Counted from the stretch's first letter, positions 16,985 through 26,520 are shown. The stretch: 64,000 nucleotides of DNA from Gammaproteobacteria bacterium (GCA_025357835.1 JANYLM010000074.1:53667-117666); one strand, 5' to 3'. Made by a program: numbers and translations. Notes: generated from the letters alone by a model not told the origin.

Positions 16985-17845
16985 ATGATGACCAAGAGCG
17001 GGCGCTTTCTTGTGGCGGTCGGTGTTCTGGGGGCGGCACTGGTGGGTGCGGCTCCGGGTCCGGCACTGGCGCAATCTCATGGGGGTGGCGGTCACTCGGG
17101 CGGTGCTGCTGCTGGTGGTGGCGGCGGTCATTCTGCGGCTGGTGGCGGTGGCGGACACGTCTCCGGCGGCGGTAACTTCGGCGCTGGCGGGCGTGCGGCG
17201 GCGGCCGGGCGCTACGGCGGCGGCCCTCATTATGGCGCCGCGGGTCACTACGGCGGCGGTGCGGGCTATGCCCGCAGCTATGGCTACGCGGGAGGGGGGT
17301 TCCGTGGGTCAGCCAACGCGGGTGTCCGTGGGGGCTACGGGCGCGGTAACTGGCGGCCCAGCGGCTACTACGGGCATGGATACTCCACGGGGGCTTACTG
17401 GCAGGGCGGGTACTGGCGCGGCGGCTTCTGGCCCCGGTGCTACTACGGGGTAGGGTTCTCCTGGTTCCTACCGATCCTACCGCTGGCCTATGCCACGTAT
17501 TGGTACGGCGGACTGCCCTACTACTACGCCAATGACGTGTACTACACCTACAACCCGTCCTACGAGGGCTATGTGGCGACCGATCCGCCGCCAATCGCTG
17601 ATTCGAGCGCGCCGGCCGATGGCGCAGCAGCGATCGCAGGCCCGGCGTCCGGCGATGGCGCCGCGACCGCAGGCCAAATTTTCATGTATCCGAAGAATGG
17701 CCAGAGCGCCGAGCAAACGGCTACCGATAAAGCGGAGTGCCAACAGTGGGCTGAGCAACAAGCGGGACAGGTGGCGCAGAATGGGTCGGATTATCAGCGC
17801 GCAATGGCGGCTTGCGTGGAGGGGCGGGGGTATAGCGCGCGATAG
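16985..17845 (+). CDS. Glycine-rich exported protein with conserved C-terminal domain
   Basis: 286 residues from ATG 16985, 8 bases after GGAAGG. Residues 1-31 form a signal peptide (cleavage after ALA). Residues about 32-150 are low-complexity GGGGHSGG, AAGRYGG and similar, then Tyr/Trp/Gly rich to about 200. A hydrophobic stretch near 160-175 may be a membrane or aggregation segment. The C-terminus from FMYPKNGQSAEQTATDKAECQQWA to CVEGRGYSAR is a compact two-Cys domain seen at the end of many proteobacterial exported proteins of unknown role. It diverges from the short subunit gene and converges on pilE. Cell-surface or envelope localisation is inferred. Confidence 0.72.
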   Translation: MMTKSGRFLVAVGVLGAALVGAAPGPALAQSHGGGGHSGGAAAGGGGGHSAAGGGGGHVSGGGNFGAGGRAAAAGRYGGGPHYGAAGHYGGGAGYARSYGYAGGGFRGSANAGVRGGYGRGNWRPSGYYGHGYSTGAYWQGGYWRGGFWPRCYYGVGFSWFLPILPLAYATYWYGGLPYYYANDVYYTYNPSYEGYVATDPPPIADSSAPADGAAAIAGPASGDGAATAGQIFMYPKNGQSAEQTATDKAECQQWAEQQAGQVAQNGSDYQRAMAACVEGRGYSAR

Positions 17846-17894
17846 GCGAATGCGCCGGCGCTTTGTTGGCCAGCGAATTCGATAATGTTTGGCT

Positions 17895-18386
17895 CTACCA
17901 GCAGCCCGTGCTCGCAGTGCCGCCAGAATTCTTAGAGGTCTGCACCCCCTGTGACGTGACCGTGAATGATGCGCAATTGGCATCGTTGACCTGATTGTTG
18001 ATTGCCGTAGCCGTCAAGGTAAAAGTTGACGGAGTGCCGGCGGGCAATAAAGCGGTCGGTGCAACCGCTGGGAGAACCACGGGCGCGCCTATCTGATAGT
18101 AGAGGCCTCCTACGTTAGCAGGGAATGCCGCGTAGCCGAGGTCGGTCGCTGTCTGGCTGTAAAGGTTCTGCGTGCTGAAAAAGCGCTCTTCCATGCTAGC
18201 CAAATCAAGCAGTGCATTCTTGGCTTCAACACGGTGAGATCTGAGGACATAGCTGGTGTACGACGGGATGGCGATCGAGGCCAGAATAGCCACGATAACC
18301 ACCGTGATGAGGAGTTCAATGAGGGTAACGCCTCGTATCCGTCGACGTTCGACTGCCAGGTTTCGTCGCTGTACTTGTTGAATCAT
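17895..18386 (-). CDS. pilE: Type IV pilin-like protein PilE
   Basis: 163 residues. The class III signal is RRIRG with cleavage before Val20, then TLIELLITVVIVAILASIAIPSY, with the conserved Glu at +5 (Glu24). The C-terminus carries a Cys pair (CASF near 140 and terminal CW) likely forming the D-loop disulfide. Downstream of pilY1 in the minor-pilin operon, PilE is a minor pilin that caps or initiates the type IV pilus in gammaproteobacteria. It starts 33 bp after the pilY1 stop, after an AGAGG ribosome-binding site. Confidence 0.9.
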   Translation of the reverse strand: MIQQVQRRNLAVERRRIRGVTLIELLITVVIVAILASIAIPSYTSYVLRSHRVEAKNALLDLASMEERFFSTQNLYSQTATDLGYAAFPANVGGLYYQIGAPVVLPAVAPTALLPAGTPSTFTLTATAINNQVNDANCASFTVTSQGVQTSKNSGGTASTGCW

Positions 18387-18419
18387 GCGTATGTGCCTCT
18401 GTTGCCTTTACCCGCGACG

Positions 18420-21400
18420 CTAACGTTTCTCGATCCAAGTCAGGCGGCTGCCTTTCGTGCCGCCCGGCGGATTCACGGCGACTATGGCGCCGACGCCAGA
18501 CACGGTCTGGGTAATGAGGTAGTTCTGCGTGCCTGAGACCACAATGGATGCACTGCCCGTGCCTCCTAGGGCAATGCCGCTCACCGGAACATTCGTATTG
18601 TTGGTATTGGTATTGTTAACATTGAGGAACTTATGGTTCTTGTCGGTGAAGAAAGAATTGGTGAACGCACCGCCGGTGGCGGGATTGAGCGCCATGGTAA
18701 ATCCCGATGCCAGGCTCGAGAAGCACATCACCGATGAGTTGGCCGGCGGAATCGTGGTATTCAAGATAATGGCGCCCGCCTCAAGCACCGGGCTGAATAT
18801 GACCTGCTCATAAATTACGGGGTTGTTGGCATATGTCGGATTGCCATTCTGCGGAACGGCGGGATCCGGTGGGTACGCGTTGCCGGACACCAGCGGCAGA
18901 TACCAGCCGAATCTTGGCGTTGCGCATCCGGCGGTGTCCGCCCAACATACAGCCGTATTGCTGACCGTGCGGTAATCGGAGCCCGTATTGGCTGCAGTGG
19001 CGGTCGAGGTTTGTGTAATGCTCTGCGCCTGCAATTGTGTGGTTCCCGCAATCGCGGCAGCCGGCGCGCTCGGGAGCGCGGGCGCCGAGAAACCCCCGTT
19101 CGGCAGGCTCGCGTATTGGGCGGTCGATTTTGCGTTCCAGACGCCGAAATCCCAATCCCAGATACCGTAGAGGGCTTGTGTGGCCTGCGAATATTGCGCC
19201 CCGCCGAAATTGGTCATCGGAGTTTGTTGACCGGTCCCGAATTCTATAAGTACGCGTGGGTTGACAGGCCCAGCCACCGAAGCCACGACAACTTTCGATG
19301 TGATCGGCTGTCCGGCGGGCGTAGTGAAAAGAGCATTGGGCGTCGCTGCCCAATTGGTCGGGTCGGTGTCGGTCAAATCGAAACGCCACACATTGCCCAA
19401 CAAATCACCGGCGTAGACGTAGTCGACGATGTGATCTCCATCGAGATCTGCGGCAGTGGTATAGCCAATCCCGTTGCTACCCGCCTGGCCGGTGCTCAAA
19501 TAATAAAACGTGATGGACCCTGCCTGGTCGACGAGCATCACATAGATTCCAGCATCTCCGGATGTGCTGCCGAAACCGTTACCGAACACGGCGCCCCAGC
19601 TGCCGTTGTGAAACCGGCGTATTTGCGGCACGCCGTAGGTCTTTCCTAGATTGGTGCCGCAGCCGGCGTCGCCGACGCAGCTAATCGTATAATCGCTCCA
19701 TTCGCCTTTGACGACGCTATTCGCATTGCCCTCGGTGAAAGTGTTGTCCGGATCAGTAATGTCGAGCGCATAGATCGCTTCGCCGCCTGCTCCTAGGCCG
19801 CCGATGAGCCAGGTATGCCATTTGCCGCTATAAAATAGGTCCCCGGTCCCCGGAGGAGCGTCGACATCGAACTTGTGGCCATACTGCGGATCCGAGTAAT
19901 CCGAGGCAGAGTTATAAACCGCCGGAGAGCCGCTGGCAGTCTGAATCGTTCGTACGATGTGGCGCGGCATGTAGGCCAGGACTTCGGTGCCATCGTTGTT
20001 GGTTTTGGAGTACTTGTTGCTGGCGTCATACGAGCCCGATCGGAAGCCGTGCAATAGTCCGTCGTTTGCGCCGGCATAAACCACGTTAGTGCGAGTTTGG
20101 AAGCCCCCGGCAGCGTTCGACGCGAATGCCGCATAGGTTTGCCCGGAGTTTTCATTCATGGGATCGGTGGGTTGGTATGCGTCCTGCCAGGTGGCCGGAT
20201 ACGGCGCCGACGGCGGCCCCACCCACGTCGGGCTCGAATCGATGATATCGCCGAGAACGCTGCTCCGCTTGCGAAACACGCCGACGAAGGTCGTGCTCGA
20301 GGTCGGGGTTTGTTCGTCACTGCGGTTGCCGCGCAGATAATTCAGGCGAGAATCGACCAACGGCGGCGCTGTGGCGGCGGTGGCATCGCCCGAGTCCAGG
20401 GCAGTTTTTTCCGCTGCACTGAGATTTGCCCATTCGAAGGGAATCCCTTGCACACCATTCCAACTCAAAATCTTTCGTCCTGTGTCCCATTTTTGGGCCG
20501 TAATCGCGCCGGCAGGGCCGTTCGGGGCGTCGCATTGTCCCGCCGCCGCGCCGGTCAACACGCAGGATGCGTCCCAGTTAATCGCGGAATCTATGGAGAG
20601 ATTGTTGATATTCATAGGATCCTGGTCCAGATACTGTGAAGTCAATGATCCGGCCAAGGTGTTTGGATTGTAAAACGCAAAATAGACCTGGGTACCGACC
20701 TGAACCTTGGCGGTTTGCTTCTGGTTGAGGCCAGCCGAAGTTTGCGAAGTATCGGAGGGAGTCGCCTGGAAGCACATAATTTCGTGAATATTCGTGCTGC
20801 CGCCGGTCGATCCTGCGAATCCGAACCGTACGTTGGCCGGCAACGCAGTCCGCAAACCGGTTATTGGATCTATCGGTCTGATGTCCTGTCCGCTGATCAC
20901 GTTTAAATTCGCACCGCCGTTGTAGCTATAGGAAAAGCTCAAGAGTCCGCCGGTGGTGATTTTGACGTTGTACGTAATGGGTACTGCCTGAGCGCGCTTG
21001 GTCGCGCTCTCGTTGGCGATGGGCTGGGTGTTGGGCAATATCGAAAATGCGCCAGGAATCGCCGCGTAATTGCTTAAGGTTGTCGTCGGTGTATACGCTA
21101 CCGGTGCGGGTGCACCCACAGCGGCGACTTGCGACCAATCCCACACAAGGCCTGTCTTGCAGGCCTGCTGAACCGCACGGGATTTCTGTGCATTGGTCAG
21201 TGCTGCCGGGTATTGCAGCGGATAGGTTGCGTTCAAGTAGCTCCACGTGGTGCTGCCGGGACCCCGCATGCCGATGCGGCCCCACCTGTAACCGTATCCC
21301 GTCGAAGTGTTGTCGCCTTGATTCAAGAAATTTCCGTACTCGTCGATGCCGAGCCCGATATAACCTCCGCCCAAACCGTCATAGCCGCGATTGACGCCGC

Positions 21401-21935
21401 TGGGTCTCAGGGTTCCATCATTGTTTGAGTTCGAACAGGTGTAGCCCAAGCTGCCGCCGAAGGCGCCGACATCCGGCGCGAAGGTGGCATCTTGAAGAAA
21501 AAAGCTGATGCCGTCAGCGCCGTCGCGGCCGCCGCCGCCCGAGTCACCTTCATAGGTGACTGTGGTAAAGGACACGGCCATTCCCGAGGTGTTCAATGGG
21601 AAATTAAAATTGGACACAATGGCGCCGTTCTCGCCGTAACTATTGGTGAAGCGCAGCGCGCCGCTGGTGAGGTCGGGCAGAGTGCCTGTGTTGCCGCCCC
21701 GCAGATTGTTGTCGCCTCTGCTGGGGTAGTATGCCAATCCCGCGCAGGCGGGATTCGCTGGGGTACTAGCCGCTTGCGTTCCGGCGGTCAGACAACCGCC
21801 GTTAATGAAAAACCATGGATTGGTCGTAGTCGGCCCGGTAAAGTTTTCCGTGTAAGTGGTTTGCGCGTCGACAGCTGAAGTCAATCCCCCCAGGGTCAAG
21901 ACCAGCGCCGTCGCAATGAGTTTGGTATTCATCAT
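18420..21935 (-). CDS. pilY1: PilY1/PilC-family type IV pilus tip protein with lectin-like N-terminal domain
   Basis: 1171 residues, starting at the first of two adjacent ATGs (21935; the second, at 21932, is better spaced from GGGAGG). Signal peptide about 1-24. Residues about 30-230 resemble an L-type lectin domain: FTNSYGENGAIVSNFNF, DGADGISFFLQD and YIGLGIDEYGNF. The C-terminal half is the PilY1 beta-propeller with the Ca-binding-type loop DLDGDHIVDYVYAGD around residue 830. PilY1 is a calcium-regulated adhesin and pilus priming factor. Here the usual N-terminal von Willebrand-type domain appears replaced by the lectin-like fold. The start overlaps the pilX stop as ATGA. Confidence 0.9.
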   Translation of the reverse strand: MMNTKLIATALVLTLGGLTSAVDAQTTYTENFTGPTTTNPWFFINGGCLTAGTQAASTPANPACAGLAYYPSRGDNNLRGGNTGTLPDLTSGALRFTNSYGENGAIVSNFNFPLNTSGMAVSFTTVTYEGDSGGGGRDGADGISFFLQDATFAPDVGAFGGSLGYTCSNSNNDGTLRPSGVNRGYDGLGGGYIGLGIDEYGNFLNQGDNTSTGYGYRWGRIGMRGPGSTTWSYLNATYPLQYPAALTNAQKSRAVQQACKTGLVWDWSQVAAVGAPAPVAYTPTTTLSNYAAIPGAFSILPNTQPIANESATKRAQAVPITYNVKITTGGLLSFSYSYNGGANLNVISGQDIRPIDPITGLRTALPANVRFGFAGSTGGSTNIHEIMCFQATPSDTSQTSAGLNQKQTAKVQVGTQVYFAFYNPNTLAGSLTSQYLDQDPMNINNLSIDSAINWDASCVLTGAAAGQCDAPNGPAGAITAQKWDTGRKILSWNGVQGIPFEWANLSAAEKTALDSGDATAATAPPLVDSRLNYLRGNRSDEQTPTSSTTFVGVFRKRSSVLGDIIDSSPTWVGPPSAPYPATWQDAYQPTDPMNENSGQTYAAFASNAAGGFQTRTNVVYAGANDGLLHGFRSGSYDASNKYSKTNNDGTEVLAYMPRHIVRTIQTASGSPAVYNSASDYSDPQYGHKFDVDAPPGTGDLFYSGKWHTWLIGGLGAGGEAIYALDITDPDNTFTEGNANSVVKGEWSDYTISCVGDAGCGTNLGKTYGVPQIRRFHNGSWGAVFGNGFGSTSGDAGIYVMLVDQAGSITFYYLSTGQAGSNGIGYTTAADLDGDHIVDYVYAGDLLGNVWRFDLTDTDPTNWAATPNALFTTPAGQPITSKVVVASVAGPVNPRVLIEFGTGQQTPMTNFGGAQYSQATQALYGIWDWDFGVWNAKSTAQYASLPNGGFSAPALPSAPAAAIAGTTQLQAQSITQTSTATAANTGSDYRTVSNTAVCWADTAGCATPRFGWYLPLVSGNAYPPDPAVPQNGNPTYANNPVIYEQVIFSPVLEAGAIILNTTIPPANSSVMCFSSLASGFTMALNPATGGAFTNSFFTDKNHKFLNVNNTNTNNTNVPVSGIALGGTGSASIVVSGTQNYLITQTVSGVGAIVAVNPPGGTKGSRLTWIEKR

Positions 21936-22501
21936 AATCCTCCCAAATCCTTGACACTGGTTTGAACCAGATAGGTGCTTTCGACTACCGCTGCGGTGTT
22001 CGCACTGCCGCCGTAGCCGGCGGCGTCGATTTGATACACGGATCCCAAGCCGCCTGGGGATACGCCCACATAGGCAATATAAAAAGTCGGCGTGCCCGAG
22101 TAATAATCGGAGCCCGGCGTCGTCACGTTCATCGGCGTCAGCACCGATGGAAGGTAAGTCACTCCCACCGGATTTCCAGCGATCGTCCAGGGCAAGATGG
22201 CCACATTGCCGTTGGGCACCGATAATTGCAGAGGGTTTGAGCATACTTGGCCGACATTGGCAGCAACCAGCGCAGTGCAGTTGATTCCATTACTGCCATT
22301 TCCGAGCGACAACCAAGTCTCGGCATACTGTTCGGCAGTTTCGGCGGCGTTCAGTGCGCGCTGTTTCTCGCGCATGTTGCCGGCTATTTTTTCGTCGAGA
22401 CCGAAGCTGCGGAACAGACCCACCGCCAATATGGTCACGACGATCAGCAATAGGAGGCTGGTAACCAAGACCATGCCGCGCTGCGGTCTGGATGTAATCA
22501 T
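21932..22501 (-). CDS. pilX: Type IV pilus minor pilin-assembly protein PilX
   Basis: 189 residues from ATG 22501, which overlaps the pilW stop as ATGA. The N-terminus RPQRGMVLVTSLLLLIVVTILAVG is the PilX class III signal. Cleavage falls after Gly9, and position +5 is Thr rather than Glu, as is usual for PilX. AAETAEQYAE follows as the helical spine. PilX joins PilV, PilW, FimT, PilE and PilY1 in the minor-pilin complex that primes pilus assembly in the inner membrane. An upstream reading to 22630 is not supported. Confidence 0.88.
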   Translation of the reverse strand: MITSRPQRGMVLVTSLLLLIVVTILAVGLFRSFGLDEKIAGNMREKQRALNAAETAEQYAETWLSLGNGSNGINCTALVAANVGQVCSNPLQLSVPNGNVAILPWTIAGNPVGVTYLPSVLTPMNVTTPGSDYYSGTPTFYIAYVGVSPGGLGSVYQIDAAGYGGSANTAAVVESTYLVQTSVKDLGGL

Positions 22502-23253
22502 GTGCTTACACCCGCTTTGTTCATCGCGTCGATCACTCGCTCGAACACAATCGTTGCCGGTTGCGAGGGCTGATTCGCCAGCGGATTGACGAAGGTCAGC
22601 CGAATCTTCACTGAGATCACGTTGGCCCAATAAGTGCCTGCCGTCACCGCAGCCGCATCGAGATACGCGTCAACGGAGTGGGTGGTGGCGGCCGGGTCGG
22701 TTTGAACGCCATAGTAAATCTGCAAATTCTGTATGCCCGTCGCGAGGTGCACCGGCGCCCCGCCATTGAGAACGCAGATCAAGTCGCCGGTTGCAGCGTC
22801 AACCCTGAATGTATTGACGAAACTAGCCGGAACCGCGCTGGTGTTGCCCGTGCAATTGATGATGTTGTCGTTACCCTTAGTCAAGTACCGCACCGTAATG
22901 CTGTTGCCCGGCGGAGCATCGACCCAGGCGCCGACGCCAAATATCGACTGTCCCGCAAACGTAAAGGGCGCAACGACGGGCAACGCCGTGGCGGCGGTAT
23001 TGACCGTAGGATCGTAGAAGTAACCGGCCGATTGAATGACGCCAGTGATGAGACTGGCGGCGAGACGCTCGTTATCTTGCAACTGTGACTGCCCGCCTTG
23101 TGAAACCGAGGCGCGCTTCATACCGCTCACCAGCGTCAATAAGCCGCCGATCAAGAAGAGCGCAATGAGGACGGCGATCATGAGTTCGATCAAGGTAAAA
23201 CCACGATGCGCGATTCGTGTACTGCGCGGCAGACTGGACTGGTTGATTTTCAT
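22498..23253 (-). CDS. pilW: Type IV pilus minor pilin PilW
   Basis: 251 residues from ATG 23253, overlapping the pilV stop as ATGA. The class III signal IAHRG-FTLIELMIAVLIALFLIGGL has cleavage before Phe19 and Glu at +5 (Glu23). The following NERLAASLITGVIQSAGYF is characteristic of PilW. It functions in the minor-pilin priming complex. Length is shorter than Pseudomonas PilW but normal for compact operons. Confidence 0.9.
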   Translation of the reverse strand: MKINQSSLPRSTRIAHRGFTLIELMIAVLIALFLIGGLLTLVSGMKRASVSQGGQSQLQDNERLAASLITGVIQSAGYFYDPTVNTAATALPVVAPFTFAGQSIFGVGAWVDAPPGNSITVRYLTKGNDNIINCTGNTSAVPASFVNTFRVDAATGDLICVLNGGAPVHLATGIQNLQIYYGVQTDPAATTHSVDAYLDAAAVTAGTYWANVISVKIRLTFVNPLANQPSQPATIVFERVIDAMNKAGVST

Positions 23254-23786
23254 GGTTCTACGTACAACGTGTAAGTTGGCGCCTGCAGGTTGGCGATATT
23301 GGTCTGCTGGGCGTTGGCGGCAACGGCGTTTTCGACCCACTGAATCTGTATGGTGCAGTTAACTGGAAACCCGACTACCGTGCAGCTGATGGTGGCGTTG
23401 TATCCGGGGAGCAGATTCTTTAGCGCAATCGCCCATTGCTGCAGGTCGTAGGCAGCCATTCCAGCAACCTTACAGCTTGCAGTGCCTGGGGTTAGGCAGG
23501 GGGCCGCTGCCGAGAAATTATTGGCGGGAAGGTCGTTGACCGTAGTGCTCGCCGGCGCAACTCCGGCCGCCCAGTAGCCGCGGTCGGCGTGCATGGCCGA
23601 GGCTAAGCTCGACGCCTGGATCGCCGCGAGCGAACGCGAACTGGCAACGCTGGTGCTGGAGAGTGCCAGGGACTCCATCTTGGCAAGTCCCAACATCCCG
23701 ATCGAGCAGACGACGAGAGCCACCATCACCTCGACAAGGCTGAATCCGCCGGAATGACGCTCCGTAGTGCAAGCGCTAGTATTCAC
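23250..23786 (-). CDS. pilV: Type IV pilus minor pilin PilV
   Basis: 178 residues from the GTG at 23784-23786, which shares GTGA with the fimT stop and follows AAGGGA by 8 bases; an upstream in-frame ATG at 23858 would add residues antisense to good fimT sequence. The class III signal RHSGG-FSLVEVMVALVVCSIGMLGLAKME has cleavage before Phe15 and Glu at +5. This matches PilV. It acts with PilW and PilX in pilus priming. Confidence 0.88.
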   Translation of the reverse strand: MNTSACTTERHSGGFSLVEVMVALVVCSIGMLGLAKMESLALSSTSVASSRSLAAIQASSLASAMHADRGYWAAGVAPASTTVNDLPANNFSAAAPCLTPGTASCKVAGMAAYDLQQWAIALKNLLPGYNATISCTVVGFPVNCTIQIQWVENAVAANAQQTNIANLQAPTYTLYVEP

Positions 23787-24337
23787 GTGCAATTCCCTTG
23801 AGAATATTTCTGCGTGGTCATCAAACCGACGGGGGTGACCGCAAGACATCGGATCCATGCCGTGTTGGAAGTTAAATCATGCAGCTTCACGGTCACATTG
23901 ACGGCCGCGTGCGTCGCCGCATAGCCTTCGCGATTGAACGTTGCGCCCGTGAACGCTGGGATGTCGGCGACGAAAGTATCGCCGGGAGCGAATGCATTCT
24001 GAACCCGCAGGACTTTTTCACCGGCATCGACGGTTCCATTGCCATTGGAGTCCGTGAACACTATCCAGCCACCATGCCACGAGGCACTCCCGGTACAATT
24101 CGTGCCGTTCGTAGACTGGCAAACGGTTATCGAAAGACCCTCTTTGATGGCTTCACTGCGTGCGTACTGCATGTCGCCGAGCAGCCCGTTTACTTCGGTG
24201 GCTATGCGATTCGAGGTGGTGACATATTTGAACGACGGTATGGCGATGCTGCCCAGGATCGCGACGATCCCTAGGACTGTCAGCATCTCCAGCAGGGTGT
24301 AGCCTGATTCGACCGATTTGAATGCCTTTATGCTCAT
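23783..24337 (-). CDS. fimT: Type IV minor pilin FimT/GspH-like
   Basis: 184 residues from ATG 24337. The prepilin signal is SVESG-YTLLEMLTVLGIVAILGSIAIPSF; the +1 residue is Tyr instead of Phe or Met, and Glu is at +5. The C-terminal GspH/FimT domain contains CQSTNGTNC and WHGGWIVFTDSNGNGTVDAGE. First gene of the minor-pilin operon. An ATG at 24436 with a better ribosome-binding site (GGAG) would give a 34-residue longer leader; the shorter leader fits prepilin peptidase substrates better. FimT proteins in gammaproteobacteria can also bind DNA during uptake. Confidence 0.85.
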   Translation of the reverse strand: MSIKAFKSVESGYTLLEMLTVLGIVAILGSIAIPSFKYVTTSNRIATEVNGLLGDMQYARSEAIKEGLSITVCQSTNGTNCTGSASWHGGWIVFTDSNGNGTVDAGEKVLRVQNAFAPGDTFVADIPAFTGATFNREGYAATHAAVNVTVKLHDLTSNTAWIRCLAVTPVGLMTTQKYSQGNCT

Positions 24338-24462
24338 GGCAGGCCATCTTAGGGAAGCAAGCTTGCTTGAGGCTGACAGGTGAGGTCCGGGATGCCCGGA
24401 ATGAGACGTGGATCGCAAAACGTTGTTGTGAATCATCAAGGCGCTCCGGTAATCGCTGGATT

Positions 24463-25806
24463 TTAGGAAAACACCACTAGGACTTTGGTGCCAGCCCCTT
24501 CTACCCCCGTCCCGATCGTCAACGAGGCGCCATAGAGGAGTGCGATTTCATCGACAATGGCCAAACCCAAGCCACTGCCATGCCCGGGTGAATTCGGCAA
24601 CCGATAGAACCTCTGACGGACGCGCTGGCGCTCGCTCTGCGCGATGCCGGGGCCGGTATCCTCGACGGCGAGGAAGGGTTTGCCTTTATGAACCCCGGCG
24701 CTTGCGGTGACGCTGCCTCCGGCGGGCGTGTATTTCAGCGCGTTGTCGACCAGATTGCACAACAGATCGTCGAGCAGCGACGGATCGGCGTGAATAGTCA
24801 CATGTTGCGCCTCGACCCCTAAGTCGATGTTGGCTTGCAATGCGCGATCGAAGAATTTGGCTGCAACCTCGTTGACGATGGCCTTCAAATCCACGGCTTG
24901 GTTTTTCGCTGCCATGTTCGCGCCGGGATCCGCTCGTGCGAGGCTCAGCAATTGATTGGCCGAATGTGCCAACTGTCGGGCGCCCTCTTGCAGAATCAGC
25001 AAACGGCTTCGAATCGGCTGCGCTGCGGGTTCGCCGACTAGAACGTCCAATTGTGCCTGCATGCCCGTGATTGGGGTGCGCAGCTGATGCGCGGTGTTGG
25101 CAATGAATTTCTGTTGCGATTGCACGGCAGTACGCAGCATTCCGAATAGGCGATTGAGCGTAACGACTACAGGAGCGATTTCGCGCGGCACCGATGATTC
25201 GACGATTGGCCGTAGATCCAGCGGCGAGCGTGCGGCTATTTCATTGCGTAGTTTTTTGACAGGACGTAGGCCCAGTTGAATGCCGACCCATACCAGCACC
25301 AGCGTAATGTCCAATTGCACGAAATCCCACAGCAAGGTGCTCATGAAGCCAAGCCGTGCCGCAGGTTCGGTGACCGGCCCTGTATCCGCTACCGTAATAT
25401 TAATGACGCCGACTCGCGTATCGAATCGCGTCGTCAGACTTCGCAGGCTGCGATTATCAACTTGCGTCATGGCAAAAAGCTGGCTGGTTGAGTTGTTCAT
25501 GGCGACGGCCGGAAGTTGTGGATCGCCGTCAAGCAATCGGCCCTGATTGTCGCGCAGTGCATATGTGACGCTTCCGGGCGCCGGCAGAGGGGGACTGACC
25601 GGCGCGCTGATATCGATCGTTGCTTGACCGTTCCTGATCTGAACGTGCGCCATGAGCGCATTGGCGGCTTGTTTGAGCCGCCGATCGCTGTCCAGCACCC
25701 TAGGCGCCACACTGTTGAAGTAGTGCACCAGCGCGCCGCACAGCGCCAGCAGTATGAGCGGCACTGCCAGCCAAAAGATCAACTGACGGCTGATGGACGA
25801 GGTCAC
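24463..25806 (-). CDS. Two-component sensor histidine kinase (TctE/QseC type)
   Basis: 447 residues starting at GTG 25806, which shares GTGA with the response-regulator stop. Two membrane segments (about 9-30 and 158-180) flank a periplasmic N-terminal sensor domain. The phosphoacceptor is His240 in AHQLRTPITG. The ATPase domain shows NLVDNALKYTP, DTGPGI and GSGLGLAIVDEI. The layout is that of TctE-like kinases. Signal unknown. Partner is the upstream response regulator. Confidence 0.9.
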   Translation of the reverse strand: MTSSISRQLIFWLAVPLILLALCGALVHYFNSVAPRVLDSDRRLKQAANALMAHVQIRNGQATIDISAPVSPPLPAPGSVTYALRDNQGRLLDGDPQLPAVAMNNSTSQLFAMTQVDNRSLRSLTTRFDTRVGVINITVADTGPVTEPAARLGFMSTLLWDFVQLDITLVLVWVGIQLGLRPVKKLRNEIAARSPLDLRPIVESSVPREIAPVVVTLNRLFGMLRTAVQSQQKFIANTAHQLRTPITGMQAQLDVLVGEPAAQPIRSRLLILQEGARQLAHSANQLLSLARADPGANMAAKNQAVDLKAIVNEVAAKFFDRALQANIDLGVEAQHVTIHADPSLLDDLLCNLVDNALKYTPAGGSVTASAGVHKGKPFLAVEDTGPGIAQSERQRVRQRFYRLPNSPGHGSGLGLAIVDEIALLYGASLTIGTGVEGAGTKVLVVFS

Positions 25807-26474
25807 GCGGATTTGGCTTCTTCGAGGCGGTAGCCCAGGCCTCGCAAGGTGCGGACCACGGCGGCCTGCCCGAGTTTGGCCCTTAGCCTCGAGATATGGA
25901 CTTCGACTGCGTTCGGGGTGATGTCGTGGTCGGGATTCGCCACAGCCTGCTGCAGGCGCTCCTTGGAGACGATCAATCCGACTCGCCGCACTAGACACTC
26001 GAGTACCGACCATTCGCGTGCCGTCAATTCGACCTCGGCGTCGTCGATGCACAGCCTCTTACCCAGGAGGTCGACACTCATGCGATTGAGTTTGATGATG
26101 CCGCTTGTGGCGCCGTGCGAGCGCCGCATCAATGCCCGGCAACGAGCTGCGAGCTCGGTGGCTTCGAAGGGTTTGCTGAGGAAATCGTCGGCGCCGAGGT
26201 CCAGCGCCTTGACCTTGTCGGTGAGGGTGCAGCGGGCGGTGAGAATCAACGTGGGTATCGTTTTGCCTGCGGCGCGCAGGCGCCGTACCAGGGTTAGGCC
26301 GTCCGCGCCGGGCAACCCGACGTCGATTACGGCCATTGAGAATTCCTCGTTCATAAGCGAAGCTTGGGCAGCCTCGGCGCTGGTGACTCGATGCACGGAG
26401 AAGTGCGCCGCGGCCAGGCCGCGGGTGATGGCGTCGGCGACGATGTCATCGTCTTCTACGATTAGGAGCCGCAC
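25803..26474 (-). CDS. OmpR-family response regulator
   Basis: 223 residues from GTG 26474. Receiver acid pocket EDDD at 7-10, phosphoacceptor Asp51 in VIDVGLPG, Thr79 and Lys101 in LSKPF. The C-terminal winged-helix domain contains LTAREWSVLECLV and NAVEVHISRLRAKL. It is the QseB/TctD subtype. It is co-transcribed with the kinase and lies downstream of the divergent-looking pil operon only by proximity. Targets unknown. Confidence 0.9.
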   Translation of the reverse strand: MRLLIVEDDDIVADAITRGLAAAHFSVHRVTSAEAAQASLMNEEFSMAVIDVGLPGADGLTLVRRLRAAGKTIPTLILTARCTLTDKVKALDLGADDFLSKPFEATELAARCRALMRRSHGATSGIIKLNRMSVDLLGKRLCIDDAEVELTAREWSVLECLVRRVGLIVSKERLQQAVANPDHDITPNAVEVHISRLRAKLGQAAVVRTLRGLGYRLEEAKSA

Positions 26475-26520
26475 GGGTCACCCTGCCGCAAATGAGACAC
26501 GTTAGCTTACGCACATCGAG

